Shown piece after piece: positions 33,496-41,014 of a DNA stretch of 56,740 nt (the first letter of the stretch is position 1; each line of letters begins with the position of its first letter). The translations under genes and the position numbers were made by a program. A model generated the notes under the pieces. That model worked only from the letters and a program-made list of their open reading frames with translations. It had not been told where the DNA came from and ran no database searches. Origin of the DNA: Gammaproteobacteria bacterium (lineage in GTDB: Bacteria; Pseudomonadota; Gammaproteobacteria; Burkholderiales; Rhodocyclaceae); contig JAHJPX010000001.1 in assembly GCA_018819515.1 (NCBI GenBank), forward strand, positions 1 through 56,740, given 5' to 3'.

Positions 33496-35283
33496 TTGGA
33501 CCATATTCGTAACTTCTCGATCATCGCCCACATCGACCATGGCAAATCGACCTTGGCCGATCGCATCATCCAGCGCTGTGGGGGTCTTTCAGACCGGGAA
33601 ATGGCCGAACAAGTGCTCGACTCGATGGATCTGGAGCGCGAGCGCGGCATTACCATCAAGGCGCAGACTGCAGCGCTTTGGTATCAGGCGCGCGACGGCA
33701 AACGCTACAACCTCAACCTGATCGACACACCGGGGCACGTCGACTTTTCCTACGAAGTGTCGCGCAGTCTTTCCGCTTGCGAAGGCGCTTTGCTGGTCGT
33801 CGACGCTTCGCAAGGCGTCGAGGCGCAGACGGTGGCCAATTGCTATACGGCCCTTGAATTAGGCGTCGAAGTTGTACCAGTCCTGAACAAGATGGATCTG
33901 CCACAAGCCGATCCCGAAGGAGCGAGAGCCGAAATCGAGGACGTCATCGGCATCGATGCCGCCGATGCCGTACCCTGTTCGGCCAAGACCGGCATGGGCG
34001 TCGATGACATCCTCGAAGCGGTGGTGGCCCGCATTCCGGCACCGAAGGGCAATCCTGACGCGGCGCTGAAGGCGTTGATTATCGACTCCTGGTTTGATAA
34101 TTATGTCGGCGTTGTCATGCTGGTCAGGGTGATCGACGGTACGCTCAAGGCCAAGGATCGAATCCGTTTGATGGCCCAGGGTTCGGCACACCTATGTGAG
34201 CAAGTTGGCGTTTTCAGCCCAAAGTCGGTGCGGAAGGATCAGTTGTCGGCAGGCGAAGTAGGTTTCATCATCGCCGGAATCAAGGAACTCAACGCCGCCA
34301 AGGTTGGCGACACGGTGACACTGGCTGACAGGCCTGCGCCCAGCCCGTTGCCGGGCTTCAAGGAGATTAAACCCCAAGTCTTTGCGGGACTGTATCCTGT
34401 CGAGGCAAACCAGTACGACGGACTGCGCGAGTCGCTGGAAAAGCTCCAGTTGAACGACGCGTCGCTCCATTTCGAGCCGGAGGTATCACAGGCGCTGGGC
34501 TTCGGATTCCGCTGCGGTTTCCTCGGTTTGCTGCACATGGAAATCGTGCAGGAACGACTGGAACGGCAGTTCGACCAGGACTTGATCACTACCGCACCGA
34601 CTGTGGTTTATCAAGTCCTGTTACGCGACGGTACCGAATTGTTGGTCGAGAACCCGTCCAAGCTTCCCGATCTTCCGAAAATCGAGGAGATTCGTGAGCC
34701 GATCATTACCTCCGAGATATTCGTTCCGCAGGACTACCTTGGCGCCGTCATTACGCTTTGTGAGTCTAAACGAGGTAGCCAGGTCGACATGCGTTATCAC
34801 GGTCGGCAGGTACACGTAACCTATGAAATGCCGCTGGCGGAAGTCGTGTTCGACTTCTTCGATAAACTGAAGTCGGCCTCGCGCGGCTATGCTTCGCTCG
34901 ACTACGAATTCAAGGAATACCGCACCGCGGACGTCGTCAAGCTCGACGTCCTGATCAATGGCGATCGTGTCGACGCGTTGTCGGTCATCGTGCACCGCGC
35001 CAATGCCGCCTACCGCGGCCGCGAACTCGCATCAAAGATGCGCGGACTGATTCCGCGCCAAATGTATGATGTCGCGATTCAGGCGGCCATTGGCTCGACC
35101 ATCGTCGCGCGCGAAAACGTCAAGGCAATGCGCAAAGACGTGCTGGCGAAGTGCTATGGCGGTGATATCACCCGCAAAAAGAAGCTTCTTGAAAAACAAA
35201 AAGCCGGCAAGAAGCGCATGAAACAGGTGGGGCGCGTAGAGATTCCTCAGGACGCCTTCCTGGCTGTATTGAGAGTGGACTGA
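33496..35283 (+). CDS. lepA: Elongation factor 4 (LepA)
   Basis: 595-residue translational GTPase affecting ribosome assembly and back-translocation. AHIDHGKSTLADR (G1), DTPGHVDF (G3), NKMDLPQADP (G4), and the LepA C-terminal domain ending ALLRVD-like. The start must be TTG 33496 (DHIRNFSIIAHIDHG is the conserved N-terminus) and no linear Shine-Dalgarno precedes it. The TGA abuts the lepB ATG. Heads lepA-lepB-DUF4845-rnc-era-recO. Confidence 0.96.
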   Translation: MDHIRNFSIIAHIDHGKSTLADRIIQRCGGLSDREMAEQVLDSMDLERERGITIKAQTAALWYQARDGKRYNLNLIDTPGHVDFSYEVSRSLSACEGALLVVDASQGVEAQTVANCYTALELGVEVVPVLNKMDLPQADPEGARAEIEDVIGIDAADAVPCSAKTGMGVDDILEAVVARIPAPKGNPDAALKALIIDSWFDNYVGVVMLVRVIDGTLKAKDRIRLMAQGSAHLCEQVGVFSPKSVRKDQLSAGEVGFIIAGIKELNAAKVGDTVTLADRPAPSPLPGFKEIKPQVFAGLYPVEANQYDGLRESLEKLQLNDASLHFEPEVSQALGFGFRCGFLGLLHMEIVQERLERQFDQDLITTAPTVVYQVLLRDGTELLVENPSKLPDLPKIEEIREPIITSEIFVPQDYLGAVITLCESKRGSQVDMRYHGRQVHVTYEMPLAEVVFDFFDKLKSASRGYASLDYEFKEYRTADVVKLDVLINGDRVDALSVIVHRANAAYRGRELASKMRGLIPRQMYDVAIQAAIGSTIVARENVKAMRKDVLAKCYGGDITRKKKLLEKQKAGKKRMKQVGRVEIPQDAFLAVLRVD

Positions 35284-36072
35284 ATGAACTTTGCATTGAT
35301 ACTGTTCTTGTTGACGCTTGTTACGGGCGTCCTCTGGATCGCGGACCGCTACGTCTTTCGCAAGAAGCGTCAGGCGGACGCCAAGGATCCCTGGTGGGTG
35401 GAATATGGCGCAAGCTTTTTCCCGGTCATCCTGGCCGTGTTCTTTCTTCGTTCCTTTCTCGTCGAGCCTTTCAAGATCCCCTCCGGGTCAATGATCCCGA
35501 CCTTGCAGATTGGCGACTTCATACTTGTCAATAAGTACACCTATGGTGTCCGGATTCCGGTGATCAACAAGAAGGTCCTTGAGTTGAATTCGCCTCAGCG
35601 CGGCGATGTGGTTGTATTTCGCTGGCCGGTGGATCCGTCGCTCGACTACATCAAACGCGTAGTGGGAGTGCCTGGCGACAAAGTCGAGTATCGCAACAAG
35701 CGGTTGATCATCAATGGTCAGTCCATGCCCGTAACACCCAATGGGGACTACCTAGACAAGGAAAAGCTGTATTACACGCCGCGCTTCACCGAGACGCTGG
35801 GCGGGGTCGAACACGACACATTGATAGAGGACGACGCGCCCCCCTTTGTGCCGCAGGTCCGGGATTTTCCGAAGCGTGAAAATTGCATCTACAATGCCGA
35901 AGGTTTTGTCTGCGAGGTTCCGCCTGGCCACTATTTCATGATGGGCGACAATCGGGACAACTCCCAGGACAGCCGCGTTTGGGGGTTCGTGCCGGACGAA
36001 AACCTGGTCGGGAAGGCGTTTTTCATCTGGTTCAACTTCAGCGACTGGAAACGGATCGGTTCGTTCAGGTGA
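35284..36072 (+). CDS. lepB: Signal peptidase I
   Basis: 262-residue membrane protease that removes signal peptides. Membrane segments at about 3-20 and 42-58, catalytic Ser in IPSGSMIPTL (about 72) and Lys in DYIKRVVGVPGD (about 122), and GDNRDNSQDSRVWGFV. ATG 35284 follows the lepA stop directly. Exported proteins in this window (DegP, RseB, the ankyrin protein) are likely substrates. Confidence 0.96.
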   Translation: MNFALILFLLTLVTGVLWIADRYVFRKKRQADAKDPWWVEYGASFFPVILAVFFLRSFLVEPFKIPSGSMIPTLQIGDFILVNKYTYGVRIPVINKKVLELNSPQRGDVVVFRWPVDPSLDYIKRVVGVPGDKVEYRNKRLIINGQSMPVTPNGDYLDKEKLYYTPRFTETLGGVEHDTLIEDDAPPFVPQVRDFPKRENCIYNAEGFVCEVPPGHYFMMGDNRDNSQDSRVWGFVPDENLVGKAFFIWFNFSDWKRIGSFR

Positions 36073-36082
36073 GGTGAAAGGA

Positions 36083-36454
36083 ATGAGCGTAATGAACAAG
36101 GCTTCCCAGCGCGGTATAACGGTTACCGGACTGTTGTTCGGCGGCATGATCCTCGTGCTTCTTGTCGTGCTCGGCATGAAGGTCGTTCCGGAGGTCATCG
36201 AGTATTCGAAGATCGTCTCCGATATCAAAGCCGTAGCAGCGGATCCTGCCTTGCGGGATGCCTCCCCTGCCGATGTTCGCAAGGCCTTTTCTCGTTTCGC
36301 CAACATTGACGTGATCAGCGCGATCACAGCGCAGGACTTGGAAATCACCCGTGGGGGTGGGGGTTGGGTGTTGTCGTTCGCCTACCGCAAGGAGATACCG
36401 CTTGTTGGGCCGGTCAGTCTGGTGATCGACTTCGAGGCCACTTCCGATCAGTAA
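36083..36454 (+). CDS. DUF4845 membrane protein
   Basis: 123 residues. One N-terminal membrane helix (about 11-35, GITVTGLLFGGMILVLLVVLG) followed by a small domain (KVVPEVIEYSKIVSDIKAVA, FEAT end). This unknown-function family lies between lepB and rnc in many beta- and gammaproteobacteria. Starts at GTG 36074, ATG 36083 and ATG 36092 are in frame; GAGGTG six bases before 36083 and AAAGGA nine before 36092 both fit. The last base of the stop overlaps rnc (TAATG). Confidence 0.8.
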   Translation: MSVMNKASQRGITVTGLLFGGMILVLLVVLGMKVVPEVIEYSKIVSDIKAVAADPALRDASPADVRKAFSRFANIDVISAITAQDLEITRGGGGWVLSFAYRKEIPLVGPVSLVIDFEATSDQ

Positions 36455-37125
36455 TGCGGGCCGAACGGCTTGAAAAGGCGCTTGGCCATCGCTTCATCAG
36501 TTCGGAACTGCTACTCCAGGCACTTACCCATCGCAGTTACGGATCCCCGCACAACGAGCGCCTTGAATTTCTGGGCGATTCCGTCCTGAACTGTGTCGTG
36601 GCGACCCTGCTGATCGAGCGCTTTCCAGCCTTGCGCGAAGGTGACTTGTCGCGTTTGCGCGCCAACCTCGTCAAGCAGGACACGCTGGCGGACATCGCCC
36701 AGGCGCTCGATCTCGGCGACGCGCTTAGGTTGGGTGAAGGAGAACTCAAAAGTGGTGGTTTCAGGCGGCCGTCCATTCTCGCGGATGGTTTGGAAGCGAT
36801 CATCGGTGCTATCTATCTGGACGCCGGTTTTGGCGCCGCACGCCTAACCATCGAGACGTTGTTCGATCGCCGACTGGCTGAGATTGATCCCGCACTGTCC
36901 GGCAAGGACGCCAAGACCGAGCTTCAGGAACTGCTTCAGGCCCGCAAGCTGCCATTGCCGCAATACGAGCTGCTGGCGACTCGTGGCGAGGCACATGCGC
37001 AGGAGTTCGAAGTGCAATGCGTCATTGCCAGTTTGTCGATCAGGGCGCCCGGAATCGGTCACAGCCGCCGGAACGCTGAACAAGTCGCTGCGCGTCGCGC
37101 GATCGAGATGATGGCCGCCGCATGA
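36454..37125 (+). CDS. rnc: Ribonuclease III
   Basis: 223-residue double-strand-specific endonuclease for rRNA processing and mRNA control. Signature NERLEFLGDSVLN (about 34-46), second metal site Glu in LADGLEAIIGAIYLDAG, and a C-terminal dsRNA-binding domain (KTELQELLQARKLPLPQYEL to AAA). ATG 36454 shares one base with the preceding TAA. Overlaps era by four bases, the classical rnc-era coupling. Confidence 0.97.
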   Translation: MRAERLEKALGHRFISSELLLQALTHRSYGSPHNERLEFLGDSVLNCVVATLLIERFPALREGDLSRLRANLVKQDTLADIAQALDLGDALRLGEGELKSGGFRRPSILADGLEAIIGAIYLDAGFGAARLTIETLFDRRLAEIDPALSGKDAKTELQELLQARKLPLPQYELLATRGEAHAQEFEVQCVIASLSIRAPGIGHSRRNAEQVAARRAIEMMAAA

Positions 37126-38012
37126 GCGACAAGTCGTTTCGTACCGGCTATCTGGCCGTCGTCGGGCGTCCCAACGTTGGCAAGTCGACGCTGACCAACC
37201 GTCTTGTTGGTGCGAGTGTTTCCATCACCTCCCGGAAGGCGCAAACGACACGCCATCGCATTCATGGCGTCCTGACTACCGACGACTGCCAGTTCATTTT
37301 CGCCGACACACCCGGCTTCCAGAGCAAGCACCGCAACGCGCTCAATCGGCTGATGAATCGCAGCGTCACGCAATCGCTGGCCGATGTCGACGTCGTGTTG
37401 CTGCTGGTCGAGGCCGGCCGCTGGGGAAGCGGTGAAAGGGAAATTCTCAAGCTGTTGCCGCGGGACAGGCCGGTGCTGCTGGTGGTGAACAAGGTTGATC
37501 GACTGGAGGACCGAGGCGAGGTTCTGCCGTTCATCGAGAAGGTGGGCGGCGAATTCCCGTTTGCCGAAATCGTGCCGATCGTTGCCGAGCGCGGCGAAAA
37601 TCTCGACGAATTGCTCAAGGCGGCCGCGCGATACCTGCCCGAAGCTCCACCTGTCTTCGAGGCGGAAGAGATTACCGATCGATCGGAGCGTTTTCTGGCG
37701 GCCGAATTGCTGCGCGAGAAGTTGTTTCGCAATCTCGGCGAGGAACTGCCGTACGGCATGACCGTCGAGATCGAGAAGTTCGAGCAGGAAGGTGAGCTCC
37801 GGCGTATCTACGCGGCGGTCATCGTCGACAAGGCGGCGCACAAGGCCATCGTCATCGGCAAGGGCGGTGAGCGGCTCAAACGCATGTCGACCGATGCCCG
37901 CAAGGCGATGGAGGCCTTGTTCGGTGGCAAGGTCTGGCTCGAAACCTGGGTGAAGGTGAAGAGCGGGTGGGCCGATGACGAACGGGCACTGAAGAGTCTC
38001 GGCTACGAATGA
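37122..38012 (+). CDS. era: GTPase Era
   Basis: 296-residue GTPase for 30S maturation. GRPNVGKSTLTN (G1), DTPGFQSKH (G3), NKVDRLED (G4) and a C-terminal KH domain with IVIGKGGERLKRM that binds the 16S 3' end. ATG 37122 overlaps rnc, and the stop overlaps recO by four bases. Confidence 0.97.
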   Translation: MSDKSFRTGYLAVVGRPNVGKSTLTNRLVGASVSITSRKAQTTRHRIHGVLTTDDCQFIFADTPGFQSKHRNALNRLMNRSVTQSLADVDVVLLLVEAGRWGSGEREILKLLPRDRPVLLVVNKVDRLEDRGEVLPFIEKVGGEFPFAEIVPIVAERGENLDELLKAAARYLPEAPPVFEAEEITDRSERFLAAELLREKLFRNLGEELPYGMTVEIEKFEQEGELRRIYAAVIVDKAAHKAIVIGKGGERLKRMSTDARKAMEALFGGKVWLETWVKVKSGWADDERALKSLGYE

Positions 38013-38731
38013 ATTCCAAGCGCCAGCGTGTCGATGGCGCGGCGGCATTCCTGCTCCACGCCCATCCCTACAGCGAAACCAGCCTGGTGCTGGATCTCTT
38101 TGCGCGCGACCAGGGGCGCATGGCCGTACTTGCACGAGGCGCCCGTCGTCCGCGCTCGGTGTTACGCGCCGTGCTGCTAGCGTTTCAGCCCCTGGAGTTG
38201 GGCTGGTTCGGCGGTGGCGAGGTGAAGACCCTGGCAAGGGCGGAATGGGTAGGTGGGCTGCCGCTGCTCCACGGGAAATCCCTGTTGCTCGGGTACTACC
38301 TCAACGAACTGTTGCTAAAGCTGCTGCCGCGCGAAGATCCGCACCCGACACTGTTCGACGCCTACGAAGCGGCGCTGACCGCCTTGGCGCGCGGCGCGAC
38401 CGAGACTGCGGAACTGCGTCGCTTCGAGAAGGTGTTGCTGCGCGAGCTCGGCTACGGTCTGGCATTGGACACATTGGCAGGTTCCAATGAGTCTGTGCGG
38501 CCAGACGGACGCTACGAGTACCAGTTCGAGCGCGGCGTGGTCGAAGCGGCCGGCGTATCGCCACGGCTGACTTTTTCCGGCAAGACGCTGCTCGACATGA
38601 CTGCCGACGATTACGGCGATCCGCGCACGCTGGCGGAGAGCAAGCTGTTGATGCGGCAGTTGTTGTCGTACTATCTCGGCAATCAGACGTTGCAGTCGCG
38701 ACGCGTTTTCGTGGAGTTGCAGGAACTATGA
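38009..38731 (+). CDS. recO: DNA repair protein RecO
   Basis: 240-residue recombination mediator loading RecA with RecR. OB-fold N-terminus (AAFLLHAHPYSETSLVLDLF), ARGARRPRSVLRAVLLAFQPLEL, and a helical C-terminus. The Zn-finger Cys residues of some RecO proteins are absent, as in other proteobacterial forms. Repeat copy 9, a perfect match, encodes GVSPRLTF in the variable loop before SGKTLLDM. Confidence 0.93.
   Translation: MNSKRQRVDGAAAFLLHAHPYSETSLVLDLFARDQGRMAVLARGARRPRSVLRAVLLAFQPLELGWFGGGEVKTLARAEWVGGLPLLHGKSLLLGYYLNELLLKLLPREDPHPTLFDAYEAALTALARGATETAELRRFEKVLLRELGYGLALDTLAGSNESVRPDGRYEYQFERGVVEAAGVSPRLTFSGKTLLDMTADDYGDPRTLAESKLLMRQLLSYYLGNQTLQSRRVFVELQEL
38552..38575 (+). repeat. Dispersed 24-bp motif, copy 9
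   Basis: 24 of 24 positions match. It lies inside recO in its own orientation, first frame (GVSPRLTF). Confidence 0.95.
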
Positions 38732-38840
38732 CACCCTTCCCCCCGCCCCCCTTCCCAAGGAAGGGGGTGACGGTAGTTCGCGGGCATTGCCCGCTCCATG
38801 TTCTGTCCGTTCCTCCTTGGGGCGGCCCGGCGGAGGAACC
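38732..38840. other. recO/pdxJ spacer with two hairpins
   Basis: 109 bases. CCCCCTTCC-CAA-GGAAGGGGG (38747-38767) and GCGGGC-ATT-GCCCGC (38780-38794) are both strong stems without T-runs. The C-rich sequence looks like an intergenic repeat element, though no second copy lies in this window. GGAGG before pdxJ at 38832-38836. Confidence 0.5.
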
Positions 38841-39596
38841 ATGATCGAACTGGGAGTGAACATCGACCACGTGGCGACCATCCGCCAGGCGCGCCGTACC
38901 TACGAGCCCGATCCGGTCTGGGCGGCCGTCGAGGCGCATCTGGGCGGGGCCGACGGCATCACCGTGCACTTGCGCGAAGACCGTCGCCACATCCAGGACG
39001 ACGATGTGCGGCGCCTGCGCGAGCTTACGCACATCAAGCTGAATCTGGAGATGGCCGCCACTGACGAAATGGTCGCCATCGCCTGCGCGCTCAAGCCGGA
39101 AATGGCCATGCTGGTTCCGGAGGGACGGCAGGAAATCACCACCGAGGGCGGCCTCGACGTTGTCGCACAGGAAGGCAGGCTAAAGGCGGCAATAATGCAG
39201 CTTGCCGATGCCGGAATCGTCAGCAGCGTCTTCATCGACGCGGACTTGCCGCAGATCGAGGCGGCGGCACGCATCGGCGCACGTGTCTGCGAAATCCACA
39301 CCGGCCCGTATGCGCATGCGTTTCATGAGCATGGCCGCGATGCGGACAGCGCCGCCGTGATTGCCGAGCTCGACAAGATCCGCGCCGCGGGCCGCGCCGT
39401 TCGTGATCTCGGCATGCGCTTCAATGCCGGGCACGCACTCAACTACTACAACGTGCAGCCGATTGCGCAGTTTCCCGGGGTGCGCGAACTGCACATCGGC
39501 CACGCCATCGTGAGCCGCGCCGTGCTGGTTGGCATGCGCGACGCGGTTGGCGAAATGAAGCGGCTCATGCGTGAAGCGGCGGGCCGGCCGGCATGA
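38841..39596 (+). CDS. pdxJ: Pyridoxine 5'-phosphate synthase
   Basis: 251-residue enzyme condensing 1-deoxyxylulose 5-phosphate with 3-amino-2-oxopropyl phosphate, last ring-closing step of vitamin B6 synthesis. GVNIDHVATIRQARRT, ADGITVHLREDRRHIQDDD, TTEGGLDVV and GHALNYYNVQPIA are diagnostic. ATG 38841 with GGAGG. Overlaps acpS by four bases, the conserved pdxJ-acpS pair. Confidence 0.97.
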   Translation: MIELGVNIDHVATIRQARRTYEPDPVWAAVEAHLGGADGITVHLREDRRHIQDDDVRRLRELTHIKLNLEMAATDEMVAIACALKPEMAMLVPEGRQEITTEGGLDVVAQEGRLKAAIMQLADAGIVSSVFIDADLPQIEAAARIGARVCEIHTGPYAHAFHEHGRDADSAAVIAELDKIRAAGRAVRDLGMRFNAGHALNYYNVQPIAQFPGVRELHIGHAIVSRAVLVGMRDAVGEMKRLMREAAGRPA

Positions 39597-39970
39597 TCTT
39601 CGGCATCGGAACGGACATCGTTGCCGTTGCGCGGATGAGCCAACTCTGGAATCGCCATGGCGAGCGTGCGCTGGAGCGGGTGTTGGCGCCGGAAGAGCGG
39701 GAAGCGTGCCGCCACGCGCCCGACCCTGGACGCTTTCTCGCCAAGCGTTTCGCCGCCAAGGAAGCGCTTGGGAAAGCGCTCGGCACGGGAATCCGCGCTC
39801 CGGTGCTCCTGACCGCCATTGCCGTCGCGCACGACACCCAGGGCAAACCGTTCTTTCGCCTGGCGCCGGAGCTGGCGGCGTATCTGGATAGGTCGAACCT
39901 GGCGGCCCACCTGTCCATCAGCGATGAGCGGGAATTCTCGGTCGCCTTCGCGGTTGTGGAGCAGCGGTGA
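39593..39970 (+). CDS. acpS: Holo-ACP synthase
   Basis: 125-residue 4'-phosphopantetheinyl transferase that activates the ACP encoded at 25525. GIGTDIVAVARM with the metal-binding Asp (about 8), FAAKEALGKALGTGI with Glu (about 58), and the C-terminal HLSISDE. ATG 39593 overlaps pdxJ; the stop overlaps nagZ. Confidence 0.96.
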   Translation: MIFGIGTDIVAVARMSQLWNRHGERALERVLAPEEREACRHAPDPGRFLAKRFAAKEALGKALGTGIRAPVLLTAIAVAHDTQGKPFFRLAPELAAYLDRSNLAAHLSISDEREFSVAFAVVEQR

Positions 39971-41004
39971 TCGACTACGGGCCGCTGATGATCGACATTG
40001 CCGGTACGGGACTGTCGGCAACGGACCGGGAGCGGCTATCTCATCCGCTGGTCGGCGGTATCATTCTGTTCAGCCGCAATTACAAGTCTCGGGAGCAACT
40101 GCAGGCGCTTTGTGCCGAGATTCACGCTTTGCGCCAGCCGCCGCTGCTGATTGCCGTGGATCACGAAGGCGGCCGCGTGCAGAGATTCCGCGATGGCTTT
40201 ACGCCACTGCCGGCCATGCGGCAGTTGGGAGTGTCATGGGATACGGCGCCGCAGACAGCTGTCGATTCCGCGCGGTCGGTCGGTTATGTGTTGGGCGCCG
40301 AGCTTCGCGCGCTCGGGGTCGACTTCTCGTTCGCGCCCGTCCTGGACCTCGACTGGGGTCGCAGCGGCGTCATCGGCAATCGCGCGTTTCATGCCGATCC
40401 GCAGGCAGTGACAATGCTCGCCGGAGGACTGACAGAGGGCTTGCGCGCGGCGGGCATGGCATGCTGTGGCAAGCATTTTCCGGGTCACGGCTGGGCCGAG
40501 GCCGACTCCCATATCGCGATGCCCGTCGATGATCGCTCGCTGGCGGATCTGGATGCGGACCTGCTGCCTTACCGGAAACTGAAACTCGATGCCATCATGC
40601 CCGCGCACGTCGTTTATCCGAAAGTCGATTTCCGACCTGCCGGATTTTCGCCGGTCTGGATCGCCATGCTCAGGCAAGAGATCGGCTTCGACGGTGCAGT
40701 TTTCAGCGACGATCTCTCGATGGAAGGCGCCGCGGTTGCGGGCGACATTGTCGCGCGTGCCGATACCGCCTGGTCGGCGGGATGCGACATGCTGCCGGTG
40801 TGCAATTCGCCGAACGCCGTGCAGGAACTGCTCGAACGCTGGCAACCACAACCCGATCCGATCAGTTCGGCCAGGATCGCGCGGCTGGTTCCGACTCATC
40901 CGGCCTTCCGTTGGCGGGAACTGCAGGAGCAGGCCGACTATCGAGCCAGTCAGTCAGTAGCACTCCAACTGGCGGCCGATTCGTCGACCCTTACGGCGAG
41001 TTGA
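39967..41004 (+). CDS. nagZ: Beta-N-acetylhexosaminidase NagZ
   Basis: 345-residue cytoplasmic glycosidase (GH3) removing GlcNAc from recycled muropeptides. VDHEGGRVQRF, the His-bearing loop GKHFPGHGWAEADSH and nucleophile Asp in VFSDDLSMEGA (about 249). GTG 39967 overlaps acpS. It closes the operon and converges on the GGDEF/EAL gene with a 10-base gap and no visible terminator. Confidence 0.95.
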   Translation: MIDYGPLMIDIAGTGLSATDRERLSHPLVGGIILFSRNYKSREQLQALCAEIHALRQPPLLIAVDHEGGRVQRFRDGFTPLPAMRQLGVSWDTAPQTAVDSARSVGYVLGAELRALGVDFSFAPVLDLDWGRSGVIGNRAFHADPQAVTMLAGGLTEGLRAAGMACCGKHFPGHGWAEADSHIAMPVDDRSLADLDADLLPYRKLKLDAIMPAHVVYPKVDFRPAGFSPVWIAMLRQEIGFDGAVFSDDLSMEGAAVAGDIVARADTAWSAGCDMLPVCNSPNAVQELLERWQPQPDPISSARIARLVPTHPAFRWRELQEQADYRASQSVALQLAADSSTLTAS

Positions 41005-41014
41005 AAAGTCTTTG

